DNA from: Lentilitoribacter sp039986595
GTDB lineage: Bacteria; Pseudomonadota; Alphaproteobacteria; Rhizobiales; Rhizobiaceae
DNA length: 64,000 nt
Direction: 5' to 3'
Assembly: GCA_039986595.1 (NCBI GenBank)
Contig: JBDWQJ010000008.1
Span: 62,001 to 126,000 of the forward strand
Shown: positions 1 through 8,154 of the stretch, in pieces
How positions within the stretch are numbered: the first letter of the stretch is position 1
Layout of the letters: each line of letters starts with the position of its first letter
Program-made: the position numbers and the translations under genes
The notes under the pieces: generated by a model
Database searches by the model: none
Seen by the model: only the letters and a program-made list of their open reading frames with translations
Told to the model about the DNA's origin: nothing

Positions 1-118
1 ATGGAGGCTCAGGTATTTGGTCAGGCATTTCAATTGTGCCAAAAAGGTTTTGCGCGCTCGCAACACCTATTGTTAAAGTCAGATAAGATAGCACGGCATA
101 ACGCAGTAATTTTGCCAT
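1..118 (-). CDS. cpoB: Tol-Pal accessory protein CpoB/YbgF, N-terminal part (cut by the window edge)
   Basis: Only the first 39 codons are present. They begin at an ATG (118) and encode a typical Sec signal peptide: MAKLLRY, a hydrophobic stretch, then cleavage near ASA/QN. CpoB (YbgF) is a periplasmic coiled-coil/TPR protein that couples peptidoglycan synthesis to Tol-driven outer-membrane constriction, and it normally ends tol-pal operons. The call rests on the signal peptide and on position downstream of pal. The diagnostic TPR region lies outside the window. A short GGGAGC ribosome site precedes the ATG. It could be another exported protein. Confidence 0.6.
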   Translation of the reverse strand, partial: MAKLLRYAVLSYLTLTIGVASAQNLFGTIEMPDQIPEPP

Positions 119-208
119 TAGTTTGCTCCCACATAATAAATCAAAAGCTGACGTAGCAGACGACTTTTTATTCCCATAGCCCAGATGTAAACAAATGAGA
201 AATTTATA

Positions 209-640
209 TCAATGATATTTGTCTCTCATGAGTGCGCAAGACCTTGTTATTAGTTCTTCAAGCACAGAAATATCTATATCTGAAAGTTTGTTTATATAAA
301 GGCAGGACGCACCCATTTTGTGCTTACCCAGTTTGCTAAACAATTCATCCTGCATATCAAACCCACCATCAACATAACACCCCATCAAATAGATCACTTG
401 ATGCGCCTTTCGTGGAGAAAAGCCAGTCAGCATCCATTCACCTTGACGGCCAGATTTATATTTATAGTGATATTGTCCAAAACCAATAATACTTTCACCC
501 CACATCACAGGGTTATAATTTGAAGTTTTTTCAAACAACTTAAGCAGTTCAAAGGCATCTTCTCGTCTTCGTTTATTCTCAACACCATTGATAAAGTCAG
601 TTACGGATGCATCAGTCGGCTTGGTCTTCGCATCAGACAT
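209..640 (-). CDS. DUF1801 (YdhG-like) domain protein
   Basis: About 143 residues. The ATG at 640 is preferred to the in-frame GTG 12 nt upstream, because the GGAGGAAATT ribosome site overlaps that GTG. The sequence fits the DUF1801/YdhG fold: an N-terminal helix (ENKRRREDAFELL), the MWGESIIGFGQYHYKY segment, then GFSPRKAHQVIYLM and KHKMGASCLYI. Members are small cytoplasmic proteins of unknown function, and no catalytic residues can be assigned. The gene sits between pal and cpoB, separated from pal by a terminator, so it probably joined the tol region secondarily. Confidence 0.8.
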   Translation of the reverse strand: MSDAKTKPTDASVTDFINGVENKRRREDAFELLKLFEKTSNYNPVMWGESIIGFGQYHYKYKSGRQGEWMLTGFSPRKAHQVIYLMGCYVDGGFDMQDELFSKLGKHKMGASCLYINKLSDIDISVLEELITRSCALMRDKYH

Positions 641-651
641 AATTTCCTCCA

Positions 652-682
652 CAAATAAAAAAGGCAGCCATTGGCTGCCTGA
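652..682 (-). terminator. Rho-independent terminator after pal
   Basis: Read on the minus strand, GGCAGCCA and TGGCTGCC form an 8-bp stem followed by six T residues. It lies about 22 nt past the pal stop codon and separates tol-pal from the DUF1801 and cpoB genes, so these probably depend on read-through or their own promoter. Confidence 0.8.
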
Positions 683-703
683 TTTTAATCTATTTTTGTG
701 CGT

Positions 704-1204
704 CTAGCTACCAGCCAGAAGTGTGATTGCGCGTCTGTTTTGCGACCAACATGAAATGTCATCGCACACCGCAACAGGACGCTCTTTACCAAACGACAGT
801 GTTTTGACGCGAGATGTAGCAAGACCGCGAGAAATTAGATATTCGCGTGTTGCTGCAGCGCGTCGTGCACCCAATGCAAGGTTATATTCACGCGTGCCGC
901 GCTCATCAGCGTGACCTTCAATAGTCACAACACGGTTTGGATATTGATTGAGCCACTGAACTTGCTTGTTCAAAATCACGGCTGCATCTGGTCTGATGAC
1001 TGCTGAATCTGTGTTGAAGAAAATCTTGTCACCAACATTTTGTGTGAAGTCCTGCTGCGAACCTGGGACAGCGCCATTGGCCGTTAGACCTAAATCAGCT
1101 GCATTATTGGGCAACGTCTTTTTCGATGCACAGCCAGCAAGTGTTAAAACCAAAAACAATGCAACGATTGCTCTATTCCGAGATAAAAACCCGATACCGC
1201 TCAT
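704..1204 (-). CDS. pal: Peptidoglycan-associated lipoprotein Pal
   Basis: 166 residues. A lipoprotein signal peptide ends in the lipobox LAGC, with Cys25 as the lipidation site. An OmpA-like peptidoglycan-binding domain covers roughly residues 55-165, with the hallmark EGHADERGTREYN and the R-rich ALGARRAA helix that contact diaminopimelate. Pal is anchored in the outer membrane, binds peptidoglycan and TolB, and is pulled to the septum by TolQRA during constriction. Length and motifs match alphaproteobacterial Pal. A 149-bp gap to tolB contains a duplicated CAATTGTGG motif. Confidence 0.97.
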   Translation of the reverse strand: MSGIGFLSRNRAIVALFLVLTLAGCASKKTLPNNAADLGLTANGAVPGSQQDFTQNVGDKIFFNTDSAVIRPDAAVILNKQVQWLNQYPNRVVTIEGHADERGTREYNLALGARRAAATREYLISRGLATSRVKTLSFGKERPVAVCDDISCWSQNRRAITLLAGS

Positions 1205-1311
1205 TGTCGGTCTCCTTCATGAATTTACAGTTGACAAATTCTAACCACTCTCGGTTAATTCGCCCTCAACAAACAGGGTTAATGAAACCTTATTTACCCG
1301 TAAAAAGCCCG

Positions 1312-1342
1312 CAATTGTGGTTGTTTGATGGCCCAATTGTGG
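1312..1342. repeat. Direct repeat CAATTGTGG, two copies, upstream of pal
   Basis: CAATTGTGG occurs at 1312-1320 and 1334-1342, with starts 22 bp apart (about two helical turns), in the tolB-pal gap. Each copy contains the palindrome CAATTG. The spacing would suit a regulator binding on one DNA face, but no known operator is recognised. Confidence 0.4.
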
Positions 1343-1353
1343 CCATGTTTTGA

Positions 1354-2676
1354 CTATTCCAATAATGGAGACCAAGCAGGATCAGACGCAAAATTAGGCG
1401 TCACAATGCGTTGCTCATTATAACCTGTTAGATCGATGCTGGTGAGTTGTGGACCACCTGCACCAGCTGGCTGACGGAAGAACATCAAGACGCGGCCATT
1501 CGGCGCCCAAGTTGGTCCCTCATTGTGAAAGCCTGTTGTTAAAATTCGTTCGCGCGACCCATCTGTCTTCATCACACCGATAGAAAACTTACCACCAGCG
1601 CGTTTTGTAAAGGCAATCAAATCGCCTCGCGGAGACCAAACGGGTGTTGAATAAGAACCGCTACCAAATGAAATTCGGCGTTGATTGCCACCACCTGCAT
1701 CCATAATGTAAAGTTGCTGACGACCGCCACGATCGGATTCAAAAACAATCTGCGAACCATCTGGCGAATAAGATGGCGATGTATCAATCGCTGCCGTGTT
1801 GGTAAGACGCGTTGTTTGTCGCGAACGCAAATCCATTGTGTAGATGTTTGCATTGCCACCTTCTTGCAAGCTCATAATGACCTTTTGGCCATCGGGAGAA
1901 AAACGCGGCGAAAATGTCATTCCGGGAAAATTGCCGACAAGTTCACGCTGTCCGGTTTCAAGTTGCAACAAATATACGCGCGGCTGACCACCTTCAAAGG
2001 ACATGTATGTAATCTCTTGTTTGCTCGGAGAAAAGCGCGGCGTTAAAACCAGATCATTACCATTTGTAAGCATCTTCATATTAGCGCCGTCCTGATCCAT
2101 GATGGCTAGTTGTTTCACACGGTTCGTTTTCGGACCGCTCTCAGACACAAACACAACACGCGTATCGAAATAGCCCTTTTCACCGGTTAAACGTTCATAA
2201 ATCGCATCCGCTACGATATGCGCCAAACGACGCCAATTTTCAGACTTTGCAAATAATCTTTGACCCGTTAGCTGCTGACCAGCAAACACATCCCACAAAC
2301 GATATTCTACCTTTAAACGCCCATCAGCTTCGCGCGACACAAGACCGGTCACAAGTGCTTGCGCATTGATAACCTGCCAATCGGAAAAACGCGGTGTCGC
2401 ATTTGGATCTGTAATTTTTTGAATAAAAGCTGCTTTTTTAACAGGACTGAAGAGACCTGATCGCGCAAGATCCGCTTCAATCACATCGCTAATTTGCTTA
2501 CCCGCTGGATCAGAAGAGATAAAATCAATAATCGCGATCGGTAGCGGTTCGATATTTGCCTGATTGATATCAATTTCAACAACAGCCCAACTCGGTTTGA
2601 TACTGCCTAATACCACCACGACCATAAGCATCGTCATCAGCTTACATGCGTCTAAGGTTCTATTTATCAAGTACAT
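1354..2676 (-). CDS. tolB: Tol-Pal system beta-propeller protein TolB
   Basis: 440 residues, the usual TolB length. A signal peptide of about 31 residues ends near PSWA. An N-terminal alpha/beta domain (about 35-165) includes the ADGRLKVEYRLWDVF segment. A six-bladed propeller of PD40 repeats follows, recognisable by repeated FSPDG/YSPDG/WSPRG motifs. TolB is periplasmic and links Pal to the inner-membrane TolQRA motor. The ATG has a good ribosome site (AGGAATGAG) that lies directly after the tandem repeat at the tolA 3' end. It is part of the tolQRAB-pal run. Confidence 0.97.
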   Translation of the reverse strand: MYLINRTLDACKLMTMLMVVVVLGSIKPSWAVVEIDINQANIEPLPIAIIDFISSDPAGKQISDVIEADLARSGLFSPVKKAAFIQKITDPNATPRFSDWQVINAQALVTGLVSREADGRLKVEYRLWDVFAGQQLTGQRLFAKSENWRRLAHIVADAIYERLTGEKGYFDTRVVFVSESGPKTNRVKQLAIMDQDGANMKMLTNGNDLVLTPRFSPSKQEITYMSFEGGQPRVYLLQLETGQRELVGNFPGMTFSPRFSPDGQKVIMSLQEGGNANIYTMDLRSRQTTRLTNTAAIDTSPSYSPDGSQIVFESDRGGRQQLYIMDAGGGNQRRISFGSGSYSTPVWSPRGDLIAFTKRAGGKFSIGVMKTDGSRERILTTGFHNEGPTWAPNGRVLMFFRQPAGAGGPQLTSIDLTGYNEQRIVTPNFASDPAWSPLLE

Positions 2677-2685
2677 AAACTCATT

Positions 2686-2749
2686 CCTGTTGTTAAAAAT
2701 ATTGGCCCTGCTGTTACAATAAATTGGCCATGTTGTTAAAATAATTGGC
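2686..2749 (-). repeat. Three tandem 21-22 bp repeats spanning the tolA stop codon and the tolA-tolB gap
   Basis: On the minus strand the unit GCCAATTATTTTAACAACATG is followed by two imperfect copies, each beginning GCCAAT and ending AACAGCAGG or AACAACAGG. The copies lie at 2729-2749, 2707-2728 and 2686-2706. The first copy carries the last codons (Gln-Leu-Phe-stop) of tolA. The other two repeat them downstream and reach the tolB ribosome site. This looks like slipped-strand duplication of the tolA 3' end. Confidence 0.75.
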
Positions 2750-3797
2750 TTGGATCAAAATTCACAATGACCTGAGACCAGGTATCGTATTTATCGGCTG
2801 GCAGTTCAAAAGGTTGCGCGCGCAACACTGCGCGACGGGCACTACCCGCCAGAGTTTGACGCGTGGATTGCGAACCACCCGTTGCGCTCACATCAGGCTG
2901 ACCAACAATATTACCTGCGCGATCAAGCTGCATGGAAACGGTAATACGGATATCGCCGCCATCTGCAAGACCTGGGATGATATTCCAAAAACGTTGGATC
3001 TGCCCACGAAGCGCATCCATTTCGCTCTGCGATAAACGACCCGCTGGTTTTGAAGTCTGCGCACCAAGCCCTGCTTGCTGTTGCGATGTTTTAGCGCCGC
3101 CGCCTTGTGCATCCTGTTTATTTAACAATGACGCAATCTCATCTGAATTAAAATCACTCTCGCGTTGAGAATTCGAAGCCGTCTGCGTCGCTTCAACTTT
3201 CTTGCGGTCCGGTGTCTTAGCTGTTTTTGCTGGCGCCACATCATCACGAAATACTGGAATTGGACCCGTTTTTGGCAATGCTACGGGCTGTTCGGCGACA
3301 GGTTCAGCATTATTGATCGCATCTTGAACAGGATCCGATAGTGCAGGCGCTGCAGGTTCAGGTAATGCAGCAATTTCAGTTGCTGGCGCACTTGGTTTTT
3401 CAGGTTCAGGTTTTACTTCGCGAACGGGCTCTGGCTTGGCTTCAGGTTCAGGTGCCGGCTTCGGTTTATCTTCAGATTTTGGTGGCGCTTTAGACACAAC
3501 CTCTGTCTGGCTTGGCACCGGAACTTCTAGACTTTTTAAATCAACTTCGTTTTCACCAGCATTTTGCGCATCTTCAACCTTAACCTGACTTTCTGTTGGT
3601 GTTGGAGCGGGTTTTGCTTTCGCATCCGCATCTTTTTCACCTTCAACCACGCGGGTTAAATCTTCAATTGGGACAATAGAAACCGGAACAGCTTCGACAT
3701 CCGCCACTTCAAGTGTTTGGGGTGCACTAAAAGATACCAGCGCCCACCCAAGAAGCCCAGCATGCACAACAGTTGAAATGGAAAGGCTTAGCTGCAT
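2736..3797 (-). CDS. tolA: Cell envelope integrity protein TolA
   Basis: 353 residues. A single N-terminal membrane helix (about 5-25) is followed by a long Pro/Glu/Lys/Ala-rich linker (about 50-260) with PEPEAKPEP-type repeats. A C-terminal TolA/TonB-like domain (about 265-353) carries LRGQIQRFWNIIPG and the MQLDRAGNI segment. TolA spans the periplasm and transmits the proton-motive force sensed by TolQR to TolB/Pal. It starts 3 nt after tolR, so the genes are translationally linked. The linker is rich in charged PxE repeats, as is usual for alphaproteobacterial TolA. Confidence 0.93.
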   Translation of the reverse strand: MQLSLSISTVVHAGLLGWALVSFSAPQTLEVADVEAVPVSIVPIEDLTRVVEGEKDADAKAKPAPTPTESQVKVEDAQNAGENEVDLKSLEVPVPSQTEVVSKAPPKSEDKPKPAPEPEAKPEPVREVKPEPEKPSAPATEIAALPEPAAPALSDPVQDAINNAEPVAEQPVALPKTGPIPVFRDDVAPAKTAKTPDRKKVEATQTASNSQRESDFNSDEIASLLNKQDAQGGGAKTSQQQAGLGAQTSKPAGRLSQSEMDALRGQIQRFWNIIPGLADGGDIRITVSMQLDRAGNIVGQPDVSATGGSQSTRQTLAGSARRAVLRAQPFELPADKYDTWSQVIVNFDPSQLF

Positions 3798-3800
3798 GGC

Positions 3801-4250
3801 TTAACCATCTTGCTCCTGCTGGGTCACCAAACCTAGGTTTTTAAACCCAGCAGCTGAAATACGTGCCATAACTTTCATCACAGTACCGTAATCAGCATTG
3901 GCATCGCCGCGCACATAAATGCGTTCGCTAAAACCAGTTGTTGAAATAGCTTCCAATTTTGGGACAACCTCATTAAGCGCGATTTCTGTTTCTTGCAGGA
4001 ATATGCCACCTTCAGAATTAACGGACACTGTTATCGGCTGCGTATCAGAGTTTAGTGCTTTGGCTTCTGTTTCAGGCAAATCAATCGGCACACCAACAGT
4101 TAACAATGGAGCGGCAACCATGAAAATGATCAACAGCACCAACATCACATCAACAAATGGCGTTACATTGATCTCACTCATCGGCTGCATTTTGCGCCCA
4201 CGTCTACGTGATGACTGGCGACCAGCTGCACCTTGCATGCTCATACCCAT
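3801..4250 (-). CDS. tolR: Biopolymer transporter TolR (ExbD family)
   Basis: 149 residues. A basic cytoplasmic N-terminus (RRRGRK) leads to one membrane helix (about 27-50) with the conserved Asp in PFVDVMLVLLIIFMV that takes part in proton passage. A periplasmic ExbD domain follows, with VGVPIDLPET and YVRGDANADYGTVM. It forms the TolQ-TolR stator unit. It lies 3 nt from both tolQ and tolA. Confidence 0.96.
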   Translation of the reverse strand: MGMSMQGAAGRQSSRRRGRKMQPMSEINVTPFVDVMLVLLIIFMVAAPLLTVGVPIDLPETEAKALNSDTQPITVSVNSEGGIFLQETEIALNEVVPKLEAISTTGFSERIYVRGDANADYGTVMKVMARISAAGFKNLGLVTQQEQDG

Positions 4251-4253
4251 AGA

Positions 4254-5039
4254 TTAAATCCCTGTCGACTGAGCTTGAGGATGAATGTTTTGGCGCGGTG
4301 GCTGTTGTCCCGGTTGCTGGGCCTGTTGTTGGGCTTGCACTTGCTGACGTTCATCAAGTTGACGCGATAAAATGCCTGAAAACTCGTCCGCAAATCCCTC
4401 CATACGACCACTTAATTTCGCAGCGTCTGAGGAGAATTTATTATATGCAATAACCGCAGGAATAGCGGCAAGCAAACCAATTGCTGTTGCAAGCAGCGCT
4501 TCGGCAATCCCGGGCGCAACAACGGCAAGATTTGTTGATTTTGAACCTGCAATTGCTTGGAACGATGTCATAATACCAATAACGGTACCGAATAGACCGA
4601 TAAACGGTGCAGCAGAGCCAATTGTAGCAAGCCAGCCAAGGCGCGCTTCTAATGCGTCGGACTCGCGCGACAAAGACACATCCATCGCCTTATCAATTCG
4701 CATCTGCAATCCCATTGGAGATTTTGCGCCGCGTTCAAAAGACTTTTTCCACTCTTGCATTGCAGCTAAAAAAATTGCGCTCATGCCAGTGTTTTTTTTG
4801 CGATCCGATAAAGAACGATAAAGCTCTTCAAGCGACTGGCCAGACCAGAACAAATCTTCAAAACGATCTAACTGTCGTTTGAACTTATTATAAGCCATGA
4901 CTTTATCGACAACGATGGCCCACGTCCAAATAGATGCAGCAACCAACCCGATCATCACCAGCTTAACAATAAATCCAGCTTCCAGAAATAATGACAGCAG
5001 CGTAACTTCTGACGTTGCGGCCAAGCCAACCTGTTCCAT
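4254..5039 (-). CDS. tolQ: Tol-Pal motor protein TolQ (MotA/TolQ/ExbB family)
   Basis: 261 residues. There are three membrane helices, near 18-42, 140-165 (IGLFGTVIGIMTSFQ) and 175-200 (EALLATAIGLLAAIPAVIAYN). This is the standard TolQ topology with a cytoplasmic loop between the first two. The last 30 residues are rich in glutamine (DERQQVQAQQQAQQ), longer than in enterobacterial TolQ. It builds the proton channel that energises TolA. It is the first gene of the run, and a CtrA-like box lies about 180 bp upstream. Confidence 0.96.
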   Translation of the reverse strand: MEQVGLAATSEVTLLSLFLEAGFIVKLVMIGLVAASIWTWAIVVDKVMAYNKFKRQLDRFEDLFWSGQSLEELYRSLSDRKKNTGMSAIFLAAMQEWKKSFERGAKSPMGLQMRIDKAMDVSLSRESDALEARLGWLATIGSAAPFIGLFGTVIGIMTSFQAIAGSKSTNLAVVAPGIAEALLATAIGLLAAIPAVIAYNKFSSDAAKLSGRMEGFADEFSGILSRQLDERQQVQAQQQAQQPGQQPPRQNIHPQAQSTGI

Positions 5040-5217
5040 ATTAAGTCCCTTTAAAACAGTCTAATTGTGAGCTTTGGCACCCGGACTTCCAATGTCAAAT
5101 GGACCCAGAGTGATCAATAAAAGCTCAACTTCAGCTTCTTGTGTCGAAAAATTGCGTTTAAAGTTTGGCGCAAATCCCAACAACAGGAAAATCCCACTCA
5201 CTAGGCCATAATTATGG

Positions 5218-5232
5218 TTAATGAAGGGTTAG
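5218..5232 (-). promoter_or_regulatory. CtrA-like box upstream of tolQ (one mismatch)
   Basis: On the minus strand the sequence is CTAA-N7-TTAACC. The alphaproteobacterial CtrA consensus is TTAA-N7-TTAAC, so only the first base differs. It lies about 180 bp before the tolQ start. A chance match is possible in AT-rich DNA. Confidence 0.3.
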
Positions 5233-5280
5233 GATTCGATGTTTTGGGCCTAAGTTCACGTGAATTTGAACAAAATTAGC

Positions 5281-5703
5281 TCAAAGAAGCGACTCTGGAA
5301 GGCGGCGTGGTCGACCATGACCGTTGACACATGCAACGGTAACCTGCGCTTCAATCAACAATTCTTCGCCACGTTGGATCTTTTGCAATAGGATCATACG
5401 CGCGCCTTTTGCTCGAAGAGGCTCGGTTGTGATGGTTAAAACATCATCCATGCGCGCAGGTCTGCGATAGTCGATTTCAATCCGGCCAACCATGAAAGCA
5501 ATAGCGTCAGCGGGGTTATCAGTTGCATGGCTTTCGCTTTGGATCAGCCCCTTACAGCGGATGAATTCAGTTCTAGCGCGCTCCATAAAATGCAGATATC
5601 GCGCGTGATAAACAGCACCTGAAAAATCTGTATCTTCGTAATATACGCGCTGGATAAGACGGTGACCGTTTTCAGTTAATTCACCAGAAAAGTGTTCTGA
5701 CAT
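5281..5703 (-). CDS. ybgC: Tol-Pal-associated acyl-CoA thioesterase YbgC (hotdog fold)
   Basis: 140 residues. The 4-hydroxybenzoyl-CoA thioesterase motif YYEDTDFSGAVYHARYLHF lies near residues 21-39, with the catalytic Asp in EDTDFSG. IDYRRPARMDD follows later. YbgC hydrolyses acyl-CoA thioesters, interacts with phospholipid-synthesis enzymes and is commonly encoded next to tolQ. Here it sits 7 nt downstream of ruvB and 241 bp upstream of tolQ, so it may be co-transcribed with the ruv genes. Confidence 0.93.
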   Translation of the reverse strand: MSEHFSGELTENGHRLIQRVYYEDTDFSGAVYHARYLHFMERARTEFIRCKGLIQSESHATDNPADAIAFMVGRIEIDYRRPARMDDVLTITTEPLRAKGARMILLQKIQRGEELLIEAQVTVACVNGHGRPRRLPESLL

Positions 5704-5709
5704 TTTAAA

Positions 5710-6750
5710 TTAATCCCCGTCTTGGAAAAGGCTCGTTTGTTGCGCATCAAAATCTTTCGGTGGGTTAAGCCCCAAATGCTTCCAAGCATTTGCAGTTAAC
5801 ACCCGGCCTCGCGGCGTGCGCTGAATAAAGCCCTGCTGAATAAGATAAGGTTCAATAATATCTTCAATTGCATCTCGGGGCTCAGACAATCCAGCTGCAA
5901 TTGTTTCAATTCCAACCGGACCACCACCAAAATTACTAGCAATCATAGTCAAGTAACGACGATCAAGCTGATCAAGCCCTGCGGCATCGACCGATAAACG
6001 CGTAAGCGCATTATCTGCAATTTCTCTTGTCACCGCTTCAGCTTTTGCAACTTCGGCAAAATCTCGCACACGACGCAATAATCGACCCGCAATGCGGGGT
6101 GTTCCGCGCGCGCGGCGAGCAATTTCTTCAGCCCCTTCATCGGTCATGTTTAAACCCATGATCCGAGCGCCACGACGCACAATCGCTTCGAGTTCTTTGA
6201 CTGTGTAAAACTGTAATCGAACTGGAATCCCAAAACGATCACGTAAAGGATTTGTGAGCAAACCAAGACGCGTTGTTGCAGCAACAAGCGTGAATTTGGC
6301 CAGATCAATTTTCACAGACCTAGCAGCCGGCCCCTCGCCGATGATCAAATCGAGCTGAAAATCTTCCATTGCTGGATATAAAATTTCTTCAACAGCGGGG
6401 TTTAACCGATGGATCTCATCAATAAACAAAACATCGCGCTCTTCCAAATTGGTCAATAACGCAGCTAAATCACCTGCTTTTGCGATCACAGGACCGGATG
6501 TTGATCTGAAGTTCACCCCAAGTTCTTTTGCCATGATTTGCGACAACGTTGTCTTACCCAATCCCGGAGGGCCAACAAAAAGCACATGATCAAGCGCCTC
6601 ACCGCGATTTTTCGCAGCTTCAATAAAGATCTTCAAATTCGCACGTGCTTCGGCCTGCCCGGTAAAATCATCGAGAGATTGCGGACGCAAATTGGCTTCT
6701 AAGTCTTCGCCGCGCTTTTCAGGATCAAGAATTGGATTTTGTTCGCTCAT
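5710..6750 (-). CDS. ruvB: Holliday junction branch migration helicase RuvB
   Basis: 346 residues. It has an AAA+ ATPase domain with Walker A GPPGLGKTT (about 62-70), Walker B LFIDEIHR, sensor I AATTR and the arginine-finger segment NPLRDRFG. A winged-helix domain follows (about 265-335, GGGPVGIETIAAGL, YLIQQGFIQRTPRGR). It drives branch migration with RuvA. The gene lies 24 nt downstream of ruvA, giving a compact ruvC-ruvA-ruvB order as in other rhizobia. Confidence 0.98.
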   Translation of the reverse strand: MSEQNPILDPEKRGEDLEANLRPQSLDDFTGQAEARANLKIFIEAAKNRGEALDHVLFVGPPGLGKTTLSQIMAKELGVNFRSTSGPVIAKAGDLAALLTNLEERDVLFIDEIHRLNPAVEEILYPAMEDFQLDLIIGEGPAARSVKIDLAKFTLVAATTRLGLLTNPLRDRFGIPVRLQFYTVKELEAIVRRGARIMGLNMTDEGAEEIARRARGTPRIAGRLLRRVRDFAEVAKAEAVTREIADNALTRLSVDAAGLDQLDRRYLTMIASNFGGGPVGIETIAAGLSEPRDAIEDIIEPYLIQQGFIQRTPRGRVLTANAWKHLGLNPPKDFDAQQTSLFQDGD

Positions 6751-6774
6751 GACTACTTACTCGCACGGGATACG

Positions 6775-7392
6775 TTATTTGGCTAGTTCTTTCAGGCCCA
6801 AACGAATGAGTTTTGCACTATCCGCATCCTCACCAGCATCGCGGACAGCTGCACCAACCGCACCAGCTGCCTGATCTCGAGAATAGCCTAGATTACACAG
6901 CGCCGACACAGCATCTGCAACAGGCGCGGAAGCCACGCCTTCACCAATCTCTTGTTTGAGACCCATATCCGGCGCATCAATACCGCCAAGCGCAGGTGCT
7001 TTGTTTTTAAGCTCAGTCACAATACGTTGCGCAACTTTTGGCCCAATGCCTGGCGCACGCGCAACCATAGCTTTATCCTGCAGCGCGATGGCATTGGCCA
7101 AATCGGAAGCGGACAGCGTGGATAAGATTGCTAGTGCAACCTTTGCACCAACGCCCTGAACACTTTGCAAAAGCCGAAACCATTCGCGTTCAGCATCGGT
7201 TTTAAAACCAAAGAGTTTGAGCTGATCTTCGCGCACATAAGTTTCAATATACAAGATGACAGCTTCGCCTTGCGATCCGACAGCACCAAGTGTGCGAGAC
7301 GAACAAAATGCGACATAACAAACGCCATGTACATCAACCAAAATATGATCGCCAGCAATCTCGTCTATGGTTCCTTTAAGTTTGCCAATCAT
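6775..7392 (-). CDS. ruvA: Holliday junction branch migration protein RuvA
   Basis: 205 residues. An OB-fold N-terminus (MIGKLKGTIDEI, with YIETYVREDQLKLFGF) is followed by helix-hairpin-helix motifs (VQGVGAKVALAIL and APGIGPKVAQRIVTELKNK) and a C-terminal UBA-like domain (ALCNLGYSRDQA) that binds RuvB. It recognises and flattens four-way junctions. It sits 2 nt after ruvC. Confidence 0.98.
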   Translation of the reverse strand: MIGKLKGTIDEIAGDHILVDVHGVCYVAFCSSRTLGAVGSQGEAVILYIETYVREDQLKLFGFKTDAEREWFRLLQSVQGVGAKVALAILSTLSASDLANAIALQDKAMVARAPGIGPKVAQRIVTELKNKAPALGGIDAPDMGLKQEIGEGVASAPVADAVSALCNLGYSRDQAAGAVGAAVRDAGEDADSAKLIRLGLKELAK

Positions 7393-7394
7393 AT

Positions 7395-7901
7395 CTACAT
7401 CGCCGCCAATTTGTGGGTTAGTGCTGTGCGATTATGAGCATGACAAATCGCAATTGCCAAGGCATCAGCTGCATCATCGCTTTTAAACTCTGCTTTTGGC
7501 ATCAAGACTTTGACCATCATGTGGATTTGCTTTTTATCGCCATGCCCAACACCAATAACTGACTTCTTCACAGCATTTGGTGCATATTCAGATACACGCA
7601 ATCCCGCACGTGCAGGCACCAACATAGCAATGCCCCGTGCTTGGCCAAGCTTAAGTGTTGACGTTGGATTGACGTTTACAAACGTGTTTTCCACCGCCGC
7701 CTCAAAAGGCTGGTGGTTATGAATGATCTCTTCAAGTCCATCATGCAATTGGCAAAGTCTGGAAGCGAGATCCATTTTTGCATCTGAATGCACAACACCA
7801 GAGGCGACAAAACGCAATGAATTACCAAGAGATTCAACAATCCCCCAACCAGTGTTTCGTAAACCAGGGTCAATCCCAATAATTCGAATCGCTTTGCTCA
7901 T
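7395..7901 (-). CDS. ruvC: Crossover junction endodeoxyribonuclease RuvC
   Basis: 168 residues. It has an RNase H-like resolvase fold with the catalytic acidic residues in IIGIDPGLRNTGWG (Asp near 10), AVENTFVNVNP (Glu) and KSDDAADALAIAICHAH (C-terminal Asp pair). It cleaves Holliday junctions symmetrically after RuvAB branch migration. It is the first gene of the ruvCAB block. The 253-bp region upstream carries a 22-bp direct repeat flanking a hairpin. Confidence 0.98.
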   Translation of the reverse strand: MSKAIRIIGIDPGLRNTGWGIVESLGNSLRFVASGVVHSDAKMDLASRLCQLHDGLEEIIHNHQPFEAAVENTFVNVNPTSTLKLGQARGIAMLVPARAGLRVSEYAPNAVKKSVIGVGHGDKKQIHMMVKVLMPKAEFKSDDAADALAIAICHAHNRTALTHKLAAM

Positions 7902-7952
7902 GTCGGCACCTTATGTTCTATTTTCCGTAACATCTACGAAAAACGTGAACAA

Positions 7953-8058
7953 AACAAAAACAAAACACATATTTTAGAGGATATTGCCTTAGATGCAGCA
8001 GGAAACGCATTTCGCCTGCGGCGAAGATGCTTAATTAACAAAAACAAAACACATATTT
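7953..8058. repeat. 22-bp direct repeat flanking a hairpin between yebC and ruvC
   Basis: The 22-nt A/C-rich sequence starting AACAAAAACAAAACAC occurs identically at 7953-7974 and 8037-8058. Between the copies, 8007-8030 forms a hairpin (GCAT-TTCGCC / GGCGAA-g-ATGC). The identical copies suggest a recent duplication or a small inserted element. No coding sequence is seen in this gap. Confidence 0.6.
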
Positions 8059-8098
8059 CTAATGGAAAACGCTTTTAAAGCTTGTTTAAAAATGCTTC

Positions 8099-8128
8099 AT
8101 AAAAAAAGCCGAGCAATCGCCCGGCCTT
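8099..8128 (-). terminator. Rho-independent terminator after yebC
   Basis: On the minus strand GCCGGGC / GCTCGGC forms a stem around ATT, followed by a run of seven T residues, about 30 nt past the yebC stop. Confidence 0.8.
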
Positions 8129-8154
8129 TAAAAATTCAAATTTTGTCAAGAAAC

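Noticed and set aside
4372..4821. A 149-codon plus-strand frame inside tolQ
   Set aside because: It is a shadow of tolQ on the opposite strand with no ribosome site or homology.
7930..8100. Repeats considered as a CRISPR array
   Set aside because: Only two copies with one spacer-sized interval and no cas genes; the repeat is low-complexity A/C.
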